NCBI RefSeq assembly: GCF_025629245.1
Contig: NZ_JANZXN010000031.1
Coordinates: forward strand, 1-36,892
DNA length: 36,892 bases
From: Natronobiforma cellulositropha
GTDB taxonomy: Archaea > Halobacteriota > Halobacteria > Halobacteriales > Natrialbaceae
Direction of reading: 5' to 3'
The translations under genes were made by a program, and so were the position numbers. This document shows positions 6,880 to 14,391 of this stretch, in pieces (the stretch's first letter is position 1; each line of letters opens with the position of its first letter). Under the pieces are notes generated by a model. That model ran no database searches, was not told the DNA's origin, and worked only from the letters and a program-made list of their open reading frames with translations.

Positions 6880-7808
6880 CGGTGTCCCGTCGTGGCTGGC
6901 TCGAGGGCGGCGAGCGGTCGGGTGACGTCTTCGGGTGGTGTCTCGAACAGCGACGGGTGGAGGAGTCCGGCGAGGTACTCGAGGGTGTCGGCGAGTCTGG
7001 GACCCGGGCGGTTGACGTACTGGTCGCCGTCCATCGCGTAGACGCGCCCGGTTCGGACGGCCGTGAGATCGTCCCAGCCGGCCCGGCTCGTCAGGTCGCG
7101 CCGGTTTTCGGCCGTCTGTGCGAGGTCGAAGCCGCAGGGGGCGACGACCAGCACGTCGGGGTCGTACTCGCGGAGGGTCGCCCACTCGTGCGGTCGCGAC
7201 GGGTCGGCCCGTTCGGCCAGCCCGTACCGGCCACCGGCGGCGGTGACGAGTTCGGCCGTCCAGTGGCCCGCGACCATCACGGGGTTCGTCCAGTCGAGAA
7301 TCGCGACGGTCGGACGACCGGTGGCGCGTGCGGCCCGCTCGCGGACCGCCTCGAGTCGTGACTCGAACGTGTCGGTCAGCGCTCGAGCGCGTTCTTCCCG
7401 TCCGATCGCGTCGCCGATCGCCGCCACGTCGTCGAGTACGTCCCCGACGGTGTGTGGGTCGGTCGTCACCACGACCGGGTCACACGCGAGCGTCTCGAGC
7501 GTGCGCTCGACGACGGCCTCGTCGACCGCACAGACGTCACAGATCGCTTGCGTGACGATCACGTCGGGGTCGAGTCGCTCGAGTCGCTCCGCGTCGAGTT
7601 CGTAGACGCCGTTCGCGTCGGTGCTCGTCTCGAGCACCTGGCGGTCGATCTCACCGCTCGTCGCGTCGGCGTCGACGTTCGAGCGGGTGACCGCCGGCAC
7701 CGTCGCGACTGCGGGCGGGTAGTCACACTCGTGGGAGACGCCGACGGGGAGACGGCCGAGGGCGGCGACGATCTCCGTCGCCGATGGGAGCGTCGTGACG
7801 ACGTTCAT
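6876..7808 (-). CDS. Cobalamin-binding (BtuF-like) periplasmic-binding-fold protein without signal peptide
   Basis: The 310-aa protein has the class III substrate-binding fold: N-terminal 'VVTTLPSATEIVAALG', then 'LDPDVIVTQAICDVC', 'ILDWTNPVMVAGHW' and C-terminal 'YVNRPGPRLADTLEYLAGLLHP'. These match the family annotated as cobalamin-binding proteins in archaea. It lacks a signal peptide or lipobox, so it is probably cytoplasmic, unlike canonical BtuF. The Cys pair in 'CDVC' may bind metal or the corrinoid. It is the first gene of a two-gene unit with the JAMM protease (4-nt ATGA overlap). No BtuCD transporter genes are present in the window. Confidence 0.85.
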   Translation of the reverse strand: MNVVTTLPSATEIVAALGRLPVGVSHECDYPPAVATVPAVTRSNVDADATSGEIDRQVLETSTDANGVYELDAERLERLDPDVIVTQAICDVCAVDEAVVERTLETLACDPVVVTTDPHTVGDVLDDVAAIGDAIGREERARALTDTFESRLEAVRERAARATGRPTVAILDWTNPVMVAGHWTAELVTAAGGRYGLAERADPSRPHEWATLREYDPDVLVVAPCGFDLAQTAENRRDLTSRAGWDDLTAVRTGRVYAMDGDQYVNRPGPRLADTLEYLAGLLHPSLFETPPEDVTRPLAALEPATTGHR

Positions 7809-7845
7809 AGGGTCCGTCTGCCCGCCGTCGACAAAAGCGTGTGGC

Positions 7846-8235
7846 TCAGTCCCGTTCGATCTCGATGGTGACCGCCTCCTCGTCGGGGCGTTCTCGCCCG
7901 ATCGCTCGCGTGAGACCGCGCTCTACTTCGTCGTTGACCGCACCGACGAAGCGGATCGCCGCGTCGCCGCCGCGGCCGACGACGGCGACTCGCTCGTCCT
8001 CGAGCAGCGTCTCGAGGCAGTGTGCGCCCTCGGGGTGGAGGTACTGGAACGGGTGGTCTGGGGGAACCTCGCGGAGGTCGACCTCGAGCGCCCAGAGCAC
8101 CGGCAGTAGCTGGACGGCGTAGCCGTGGGGTTTCGGTGCGCACCTGCCGGCGGCAGTACTGAGGGCGGTCGTCGCAGTGGATTCAGCGTTCGTGTCGTAG
8201 CTGACGCCCGGGAGACCAGGAACGGAGAGCTTCAT
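7846..8235 (-). CDS. Conserved haloarchaeal protein of unknown function (129 aa)
   Basis: A soluble 129-aa protein starting MKLSVPGLPGVSYD. The central part 'PKPHGYAVQLLPVLWALEVDLREVPPDHPFQYLHPEG' and the C-terminal 'VGRGGDAAIRFVGAVNDEVERGL' look like a compact alpha/beta domain. I do not recognise a family or catalytic motif. The ATG at 8235 is preferred to 8259 because the extra residues (MTAGVRTR) are atypical. It is separated from the BtuF-like gene by about 35 nt and may be read in the same transcript upstream of it. Confidence 0.7.
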   Translation of the reverse strand: MKLSVPGLPGVSYDTNAESTATTALSTAAGRCAPKPHGYAVQLLPVLWALEVDLREVPPDHPFQYLHPEGAHCLETLLEDERVAVVGRGGDAAIRFVGAVNDEVERGLTRAIGRERPDEEAVTIEIERD

Positions 8236-8322
8236 ACGTGTACGCACGCCCGCCGTCACCTGAGTTCGAGGCCGGCAGGCTCCGACCGGTTAAGAGGGGA
8301 GCGGCGTGTTCGCTCGAGGTAC

Positions 8323-9066
8323 TCAGAACCCGCTGAACTTATCGCGCCGGAAGAGGTCGAGTTCGCTCACCGCAGAGGGCGAGCGCGTCAGCGCGAAGCG
8401 AATCGCGTCGGCGATCTCTTCGGGTTCGCTCACCTCACCCTCCTCGAAGCGCTCTTCGAAGCTGTCCTCACCGTTGCCGCCGAACTCGGAGCGAACCTCG
8501 GAGGGGTTGACCACCGTCACGGCGACGTCGTCGTCGCCGACCTGGGCGGCGACGCTGTGGGCGAAGCCGCGCACCCACCACTTGGTCGCGGCGTAGACGG
8601 GGTTCTGCGGCCGGGGGTACTGCCCGGCGAAACTGCCGACGAACAGCAGGTGGCCCTCGCTCGCCCGGACGTGGGGCAGTGCCGCCCGCGTCGCGTAGAA
8701 GACGCCGTCGACGTTCACCGACTGCATGGTCTCGAACTCCTCGTCGGTCATCGTCTCGACGTCGCCGCCGAGACCGAGGCCCGCGTTGTTCACCAGTGCG
8801 TCGAGACCGCCGAAACGCTCGAGCGTCTCCTCGATCAGCGTGTCGACCGCCTCGCGGTCGGTGACGTCCGTCGGGACGACGAGCGTCTCGGCTCCGTGTT
8901 CGGCGTCGGCCTCGGCGGCGATCTCCTCGAGTCGCCCCTCGCGGCGGGCGGCGAGGACGAGGTTCGCGCCGTCGGCGGCGAGTGCGTCGACCGTGGCCGC
9001 ACCGATGCCCGAACTCGCGCCGGTGACGATGACGGTCCGGTCTGTCAGTGTCTGCGTCGGTGTCAT
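8323..9066 (-). CDS. Short-chain dehydrogenase/reductase (SDR)
   Basis: A classical 247-aa SDR. It has the NAD(P)-binding 'TGASSGIG' (15-22), 'NNAG' (93-96), N118, and catalytic Ser145, Tyr158 and Lys162 in 'YAATK'. The residue 'AARRE' after the second strand suggests NADP preference (Arg-rich). It resembles the YdfG/serine-dehydrogenase-like branch, but the substrate cannot be read from sequence. It stands alone, transcribed away from the membrane protein gene at 9190. Confidence 0.9.
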   Translation of the reverse strand: MTPTQTLTDRTVIVTGASSGIGAATVDALAADGANLVLAARREGRLEEIAAEADAEHGAETLVVPTDVTDREAVDTLIEETLERFGGLDALVNNAGLGLGGDVETMTDEEFETMQSVNVDGVFYATRAALPHVRASEGHLLFVGSFAGQYPRPQNPVYAATKWWVRGFAHSVAAQVGDDDVAVTVVNPSEVRSEFGGNGEDSFEERFEEGEVSEPEEIADAIRFALTRSPSAVSELDLFRRDKFSGF

Positions 9067-9159
9067 AGGTGACCGTTCGGTATCTGCCTGTAATGGTTTT
9101 CCGTTGTGCAGTGATCGGCAGTGGTCGGTTTCTCACGGCTGACACGCCAGCAGAAATTC

Positions 9160-9165
9160 TTATTA
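9160..9165 (+). promoter_or_regulatory. TATA box of membrane protein gene at 9190
   Basis: TTATTA is centred 27 nt before the GTG at 9190. It decides the start: the open frame extends back to a GTG at 9121, but that lies upstream of this box. Confidence 0.55.
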
Positions 9166-9189
9166 GCAACAATCGACACGGTCGTACCA

Positions 9190-9954
9190 GTGACCGACGA
9201 CGCTGCCGACGGGGTTTCGGCTGATGGCGCGTACGTCAGAGACCGTTCGGACCTGCAAGCACACGTCTGGGAGTTAGACGACGACGCTCGGGTGTCGCTG
9301 TCGGCACAGACGGAGACGGTACTCGAGGCACACGGTCGGATTCAGGAGGAACACCGGAGCCAGGCGAACCGGCTGCTGCGGGCATACGTCGCCGGAATCG
9401 GTCTCCTCGTTGCCGGACTCGGTGCGCTCGGAACCGTCATTCGACAGCTCTCCTTTCCCGAAATCGACGACCGTACGTTGGCGAATCCGGAGGTGTTGCA
9501 GGCGCTGGCCGCAGTCAGTATCGCGCTTCTCGGCGGCGTGCTCATTTTCCGTGCGTTTTTGCGTTTCGCCGGAACGGTCGAGATCGTCGTCCAGATTCTC
9601 ACGCCCGAAGAGATCGAGACGGATACGGTCATCTCGGGTATCTTCGCAGCCTTACCCTTCTATCCTGGTGAACACCAGACGGAAGACGACCTCCGGTTTC
9701 GGGGCGAAGCCAGAGAGGGAATCCGTCGGGTCGTCGAGGCCGACCACCTGCTCAGCGTCCCCGTCCACCCGAGTCTGTCGGCGGAACGTCTCCTCACTGA
9801 GCAGCTCGTTCGCGCACGCCAGAACGAGGCGGTGATCAACTACAACATGACCCAGCTCTCGCACATCTACGAACTCCTCTTACGATCCCTCCAAGACGTC
9901 CTCTTCGGGACGTTCGTGCTCGCGGTCGGTCTGTTGCTCCTCGTGACCGGCTGA
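9190..9954 (+). CDS. Haloarchaeal membrane protein of unknown function (three helices)
   Basis: The protein has 254 aa when started at GTG 9190. Residues about 68-85 (LLRAYVAGIGLLVAGLGALGTV) and about 102-125 (LAAVSIALLGGVLIFRAFLRF) form two helices and the last 20 residues (GTFVLAVGLLLLVTG) a third. Between the second and third helices lies a cytoplasmic helical domain rich in charged residues. The layout resembles small haloarchaeal signalling membrane proteins, but no family is recognised. A well-placed TATA box supports a leaderless GTG start. Confidence 0.75.
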   Translation: MTDDAADGVSADGAYVRDRSDLQAHVWELDDDARVSLSAQTETVLEAHGRIQEEHRSQANRLLRAYVAGIGLLVAGLGALGTVIRQLSFPEIDDRTLANPEVLQALAAVSIALLGGVLIFRAFLRFAGTVEIVVQILTPEEIETDTVISGIFAALPFYPGEHQTEDDLRFRGEAREGIRRVVEADHLLSVPVHPSLSAERLLTEQLVRARQNEAVINYNMTQLSHIYELLLRSLQDVLFGTFVLAVGLLLLVTG

Positions 9955-10025
9955 CGGGCGAGCCGTTCAGCGACCGACGCTATCGCCAACAGTTAAGTGA
10001 GTGGCTCATCGACTGCTACTATACG

Positions 10026-10262
10026 ATGGCAACTCGTTCCCCAGTCGCCCAGCGCGACCACGCTCGCTCGCCGCGAGAGGGGTTCTCGCTCGCCGAGGCT
10101 GCCGTCTCTACGGGGGCCGCGGCCGTCTTCGCCGTGTTGTTCGCCCCGCTATTCACCTACGGCTTCGCGATCAGCGGCTACGAGGTCGGTTCGGCGGCTG
10201 TCGTTCTCGCCGTCGCGCTCGTCGGCCTGGCCGTCTCGCTGCTCGCACAGTTCCGTCGCTGA
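10026..10262 (+). CDS. Small two-helix membrane protein (78 aa)
   Basis: Seventy-eight residues with a polar N terminus (1-22) and two hydrophobic segments: 'AAVFAVLFAPLFTYGFAI' and 'SAAVVLAVALVGLAVSLLA'. A TATA-like AGTTAAGT lies at 9989-9996, about 33 nt upstream. The codon pattern is strongly GC3, in line with a real gene. Function is unknown. Confidence 0.65.
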   Translation: MATRSPVAQRDHARSPREGFSLAEAAVSTGAAAVFAVLFAPLFTYGFAISGYEVGSAAVVLAVALVGLAVSLLAQFRR

Positions 10263-10347
10263 CACCGCCTCACCTACCCGTCGACGCGAGTGACTGTCTT
10301 CGTCGCCGTCTCAGCCTGTCTCCTCCGCCCTCGAGCCGCCGCTCGGC

Positions 10348-11859
10348 TCAGAGGTCGTACAGCTCGCCGTACTTCGTCTGGACGTACTCGAGGAAGTCGT
10401 CGGCGCTGTAGGTCTCGCCGCTCGCACGCTGGATCAGGTCGGGCGTGGTGTAGCGCTTACCGTGGCGGTGGACGCGCTCGCGCAGCCAGCCGTTGAGGTC
10501 GTCGAACTCCCCGTTCCGAGTGTGTTCCTCGAGGTCGCCGAGGTCGGCTTGGGCGGCGGCGTAGAGCTGTGCGGCGAGGACGGAGCCGAGTGAGTAGGTC
10601 GGGAAGTAGCCGAAAGAGCCGTGGCTCCAGTGGATGTCCTGGAGGCAGCCTTCCGCGTCGGTTTCGGGGCGGACGCCGAGGTAGGACTCGTACTTCTCGT
10701 TCCACACCTCGGGAACGTCGGCGACCTCGAGATCACCCGAGATGAGATCGCGTTCGATCTCGAAGCGGATGACGATGTGGAGGTGGTAGGTGAGTTCGTC
10801 CGCCTCGACGCGGATGAGGTTGTCGTCGTAGACCTGGTTGGCCGACTCGTAGGCCGCACGCGGGCTGACACCCTCGAGTGCGGGGAAGCGCTCGGTCACG
10901 GCGGGGAGGAAGCGCTCCCAGAAGGCCTGTGAGCGGCCGATGTGGTTCTCCCAGAGCCGGGACTGGGACTCGTGGACGGTGAGGTCGCGCGCCTCGCCGA
11001 GGGGGGTTCCGTAGCCCTCTGCGGGCAGGCCGAGGGTGTAGTTGGCGTGGCCGAACTCGTGGATGGTCGAGGTGATCGATCCCAGCAGGTCGGACTCGTC
11101 GAAGCGGGTCGTGACGCGCGCGTCGAACTGCGTCCCCGTCGAGAACGGGTGGGGGGCGGTGTCGAGGCGGCCGTGGTCCCAGTCGTAGCCGAGCGTATCG
11201 AGGACGTCCCGACACAGCTCTTCCTGGGTCTCGTCGTCGAACGTCCCCGCGAAGGCGTCAGTCTCGAGGTCGGCGTCGGTCTCGCCGATCGCGTCGATCA
11301 GCGGGACCAGTTCCTCGCGCAGGCGCGTGAGGACTCGCTCTGCGGTCTCGAGGTCGATGTAGGGTTCGTAGTCGGCGAAGAGGACGGCGTAGGGGTCCTC
11401 GTCCGGATCGATGTGGGCGGCGTACTCGCGTTTGAGCTCGACCAGTTTCTCGAGCGTCGGCGCGAACTGTTCGAAGTCGTCCTCGGCTTTCGCCTCGACC
11501 CAGACCGGGTGGGCGTTCGAGGCGGTCTCGGTGATCTCCGTGACGAGTTCCTCGGGGACCTTCGTCGCCCGGTCGTAGCGGCGTCTGACCTCGCGGACGA
11601 CCGCCGTCTGCTCCTCGTCGAGGTCGCCCGTCTCGAGCGCCTCGAGTAGCTCGCCGGTCTCCTCGTCGGTGAGCAGTTCGTGGCTGATCGCCGAGAGCGC
11701 CGAGAGCTGTTGTGCCCGCGCTGGCGTGCCGCCTTCGGGCATCATCACCTCCTGGTCCCACTGGAGGACGCCCGCGGCGTTGCCGACGTTCGCGATGCGT
11801 TCGACGCGTGCGGTCAGTTGCTCGTATGGCTCGTCCGCCGGGACCTGATCTGTCGACAT
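10348..11859 (-). CDS. Carboxypeptidase M32 (Taq-type metallocarboxypeptidase)
   Basis: The 503-aa length is standard for M32 carboxypeptidases (T. aquaticus, P. furiosus). The zinc motif HEFGH has H267, E268 and H271, and the third ligand Glu is in 'TVHESQSRLWEN' downstream. Other family signatures are N-terminal 'VLQWDQEVMMP' and 'IHWSHGSFGYFPTYSLG'. It removes C-terminal amino acids (not proline) from peptides in the cytoplasm as part of peptide turnover. It lies next to an M20 peptidase on the same strand with a gap of about 80 nt, so the two may be co-expressed. Confidence 0.95.
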   Translation of the reverse strand: MSTDQVPADEPYEQLTARVERIANVGNAAGVLQWDQEVMMPEGGTPARAQQLSALSAISHELLTDEETGELLEALETGDLDEEQTAVVREVRRRYDRATKVPEELVTEITETASNAHPVWVEAKAEDDFEQFAPTLEKLVELKREYAAHIDPDEDPYAVLFADYEPYIDLETAERVLTRLREELVPLIDAIGETDADLETDAFAGTFDDETQEELCRDVLDTLGYDWDHGRLDTAPHPFSTGTQFDARVTTRFDESDLLGSITSTIHEFGHANYTLGLPAEGYGTPLGEARDLTVHESQSRLWENHIGRSQAFWERFLPAVTERFPALEGVSPRAAYESANQVYDDNLIRVEADELTYHLHIVIRFEIERDLISGDLEVADVPEVWNEKYESYLGVRPETDAEGCLQDIHWSHGSFGYFPTYSLGSVLAAQLYAAAQADLGDLEEHTRNGEFDDLNGWLRERVHRHGKRYTTPDLIQRASGETYSADDFLEYVQTKYGELYDL

Positions 11860-11938
11860 GTGTACTCGATTCGCCAGCCACGCCCATCAACGTCGTGGTT
11901 CCAGTAGCCTTCTCCGGCGACTCGCGTGCCGGGCGGTC

Positions 11939-13030
11939 TCACACCGACGGCCACGACTCGAGTGCGCGTCGGTAGGTCTCGTAACAGCGCTCGAGGACGG
12001 CGACGCTCACGCTCTCGGTCGCGGTGTGGGCCTCGCCCGGCTCGGCGGGACCACAGATCACACACTCGGTGCCCGCCCGTGCGAGCCAGCCCGCGTCGGT
12101 CGCGTGGGGTTTGGTGACGAGCGCGGGCGTCGCGGGCTGGGCGGCGTCGGCGGTCTCGAGCACCGCCGTTGCGAACGCCTCGTCTCGACAGCGCATCGGC
12201 GGCACCTCGCCCGCGAGTTCCCACTCGAGTCCGTCGAGTTCCGCGACGCGTTCGACACGCGCGTCCTCGCCGGGAACGGTCCGTTCGTCGACCGTCAGCG
12301 CACAGCGCTCGGGGACGACGTTCATCGCCGTCCCGCCGTCGATTTCGGTGACGACGACGCTGCCGGAGAGGGTGTCGTCGGCCACCTCGAGCGTGGGTGT
12401 CTCGAGCGTTCGGAGGAACTCGATGGCGTCGCTCGCGCGGTAGATGGCGTTCTCACCCGCTTCGGGCTCGCTCGCGTGGCTCGCGACGCCGTGGGCGGTC
12501 AGCCGGTGGTCGCGTCGGCCCCGGTGGGCGACGGCGACGTCGGTAACGTCCGGGCCCGAGTAGTTCGTCGAGCCTTCGCCGACGATGGCGTACTCGGGCG
12601 CGAAGCCCTGCTCGACGGCGTACTGTGCGCCGACGCCGCCGACCTCCTCGCCGACGAAACTCGCGAAGACCGCTTCGCCCGTCGCGTCGTCCGCGCCGTC
12701 GCGGAACGCGAGCATGGCCGCCGCCAGCGCCCCTTTCATGTCCGCCGTGCCCCGTCCGTAGAGGCGTCCACCGCGGCGTTCGAACGCGTAGCTGCCGTCG
12801 GTCTCGAGGTGCGCCTCGGCTGGCGGGACGACGTCGTGGTGGCCGACGAGGGCGAGCGCCGGTTTCGCCCCCTCGCCCGCTCGAGCGATCACGTTTCCGG
12901 CGTCGTCGCGCGTCACGTCGGCGCTGGTTTCGCGCGTGAGCCACCGCTCGATGTAGTCGCCCGCCTCGCGCTCGCCGTCGTGACTCGGGATGGTGACGAG
13001 CGCTTCGGTCAGGTCGGAGAGTCCGGTCAT
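11939..13030 (-). CDS. M20 family metallopeptidase (ArgE/DapE/LysK-like)
   Basis: The protein has 363 aa. Co-catalytic zinc ligands are in 'GHHDVVPP' (H64/H65, D66), D97 in 'GRGTADMKG', 'GEEVGG' (E128/E129) and a late His ('GEAHTATESVSV'). An insert dimerisation domain with 'GVASHASEPEAGENAI' lies in the middle. Archaeal relatives are annotated as succinyl-diaminopimelate desuccinylase, acetylornithine deacetylase or [amino group carrier] lysine/ornithine hydrolase. No lysine or arginine biosynthesis gene is nearby, so the substrate is not fixed. Its ATG at 13030 is chosen over upstream in-frame starts that lack coding character. Confidence 0.9.
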   Translation of the reverse strand: MTGLSDLTEALVTIPSHDGEREAGDYIERWLTRETSADVTRDDAGNVIARAGEGAKPALALVGHHDVVPPAEAHLETDGSYAFERRGGRLYGRGTADMKGALAAAMLAFRDGADDATGEAVFASFVGEEVGGVGAQYAVEQGFAPEYAIVGEGSTNYSGPDVTDVAVAHRGRRDHRLTAHGVASHASEPEAGENAIYRASDAIEFLRTLETPTLEVADDTLSGSVVVTEIDGGTAMNVVPERCALTVDERTVPGEDARVERVAELDGLEWELAGEVPPMRCRDEAFATAVLETADAAQPATPALVTKPHATDAGWLARAGTECVICGPAEPGEAHTATESVSVAVLERCYETYRRALESWPSV

Positions 13031-13533
13031 ACCGCCTCTTTCGCGGGCCGTCGGTGAAACCTTTCGGCGGTCGCCGACGGTCGCGTGGCGGTCGCTCGGT
13101 GGTCGGTGTAATCCCCATCGCTTCGAGCGGGTCTCGAAGCGTCTGCCAGGTGACGTCGAAAGTGGAGGGCGGTTGTGTGAGGACACAGGATTGGATTCGA
13201 CGAGGGGTGATCGGCCATGTCAGAGGCACCAGTGTGGCTCGCCACTCGTCGTAGGTCGACGACGGTGGTGTCACACGTCGTCTCCTGTCCGGGTTGCAGT
13301 TGCGGGCTGCACTCGAACAGAGGGAGGGGGGAGTTCTTACCTTATTCACTGAACTGACGTTCACGTATCGAACACTTTCACTCAGGCGTACACTCCGTGA
13401 ACATTGGCGTGCCGTCCCGACCGACCGTTCGGGTGTACACGGTCGCCAGCGGCGTCGTCGCCACCGTTTGTGCAAGTCGCCCCTGCCGATTCGTCCGTGT
13501 CATCAGAAGTGATAATATCGGCTGGTCTCGAGT
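13031..13533. other. Intergenic stretch without recognisable gene
   Basis: About 500 bases between the divergent M20 peptidase and FilR1-type regulator genes. The open frames passing through have no coherent protein character on either strand. The right end carries the regulator's TATA box (13511-13518). No repeat or RNA gene was recognised. Confidence 0.45.
13511..13518 (+). promoter_or_regulatory. TATA box of FilR1-type regulator gene
   Basis: GATAATAT is centred about 19 nt before the first ATG (13534) and about 25 nt before the second (13540). This slightly favours the second ATG as a leaderless start. Confidence 0.5.
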
Positions 13534-14319
13534 ATGGGTATGGGATACGAGTGGGGGCGATACTTGCTCTCATCGCCGCATCGGCTCGAGGTGTTACAGG
13601 CGCTCGAGCCACCGGGTGCTGACACGCGTGATCTCACCGACTCGCTGTCGATCTCGCGCGTCACCGTCCAGCGCCACCTCAACCGATTCGCCGATGCGGG
13701 GTGGATCGAGAAGCGAGCGGGACGGTACGTCCGGACACCCCTCGGCGAGCACGTCTTCCACACGACGATGGACTTTCTCGTTCGGCTCTCGCTGCTCGAG
13801 TGCCACGAGATGGTCGTCTCTTCGTTCGCGGGGTTCGACGAGACGTTCGACCCGCTGTTCCTCTCGGACGCGACGGTGTCGGTCGCCACCGAGAGTGCAC
13901 CACACGGACCGATCAGCCACTACCGGAAGGGGATCACGGCGGCGGAGCCGTCGGTCGTCCACGGAATCATGCCGGTGTTCAGTGAACTGCTGACGGAGGT
14001 CCACGCCAGACTGCTCGCCGAGGGCGTCGAGACGGAACTGATCGTCCCGAGACACGTCCTCGAGACTGCTCCGCCGATCGAGGACGTTCCCGACGCGTCC
14101 TTCTCGCTGTTCGTCCTCGAGCAGCCGGTCGAGTTCGGACTCACCGTGACCGACACCGCGGTCTTCGTCGGCGGCTACGCAGATCGGACGTTCGTGACCT
14201 GCGTCGAGAGCACCGATCCCGACGTCCGTACGTGGGCCTCCTCGCTCTACGAGTCGTACCGGGACCAGGCGACGCAGGTGCCCCTCGAGAACGTCCTCGA
14301 CTCGTCGACCCGTCGCTGA
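13534..14319 (+). CDS. Winged-helix transcriptional regulator with FilR1-type ligand domain
   Basis: The protein has 261 aa (259 if the second ATG at 13540 is used). Residues about 5-75 form a winged helix-turn-helix ('LEVLQALEPPGADTRDL', then 'LSISRVTVQRHLNRFADAGWI'). The C-terminal domain has the pattern of the FilR1 middle domain of methanogenesis regulatory proteins, common in haloarchaeal regulators ('LLTEVHARLLAEGVETELIVP', then 'VEFGLTVTDTAVFVGGYAD'). The ligand is unknown. It probably acts on its own promoter or on neighbouring genes; the PINA gene starts 72 nt downstream in the same direction but with its own spacer. Confidence 0.85.
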   Translation: MGMGYEWGRYLLSSPHRLEVLQALEPPGADTRDLTDSLSISRVTVQRHLNRFADAGWIEKRAGRYVRTPLGEHVFHTTMDFLVRLSLLECHEMVVSSFAGFDETFDPLFLSDATVSVATESAPHGPISHYRKGITAAEPSVVHGIMPVFSELLTEVHARLLAEGVETELIVPRHVLETAPPIEDVPDASFSLFVLEQPVEFGLTVTDTAVFVGGYADRTFVTCVESTDPDVRTWASSLYESYRDQATQVPLENVLDSSTRR

Positions 14320-14391
14320 CGCGGCTGGGCGCTCCGTCCCCCGTTCGTCGCGTCCCGCAGCCTTATGCCGACAGGTGCCTAACCGTCCGAC

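Noticed and set aside
7600-7870. Cobalamin riboswitch before the BtuF-like gene
   Set aside because: The space upstream of its ATG (7809-7845) is only about 37 nt, too short for this riboswitch, and no B12-box was seen.
12453-13475. Arg-rich open frame overlapping the M20 peptidase start
   Set aside because: It is frame-shifted relative to the M20 gene, extremely Arg/Pro-rich and lacks any family resemblance.
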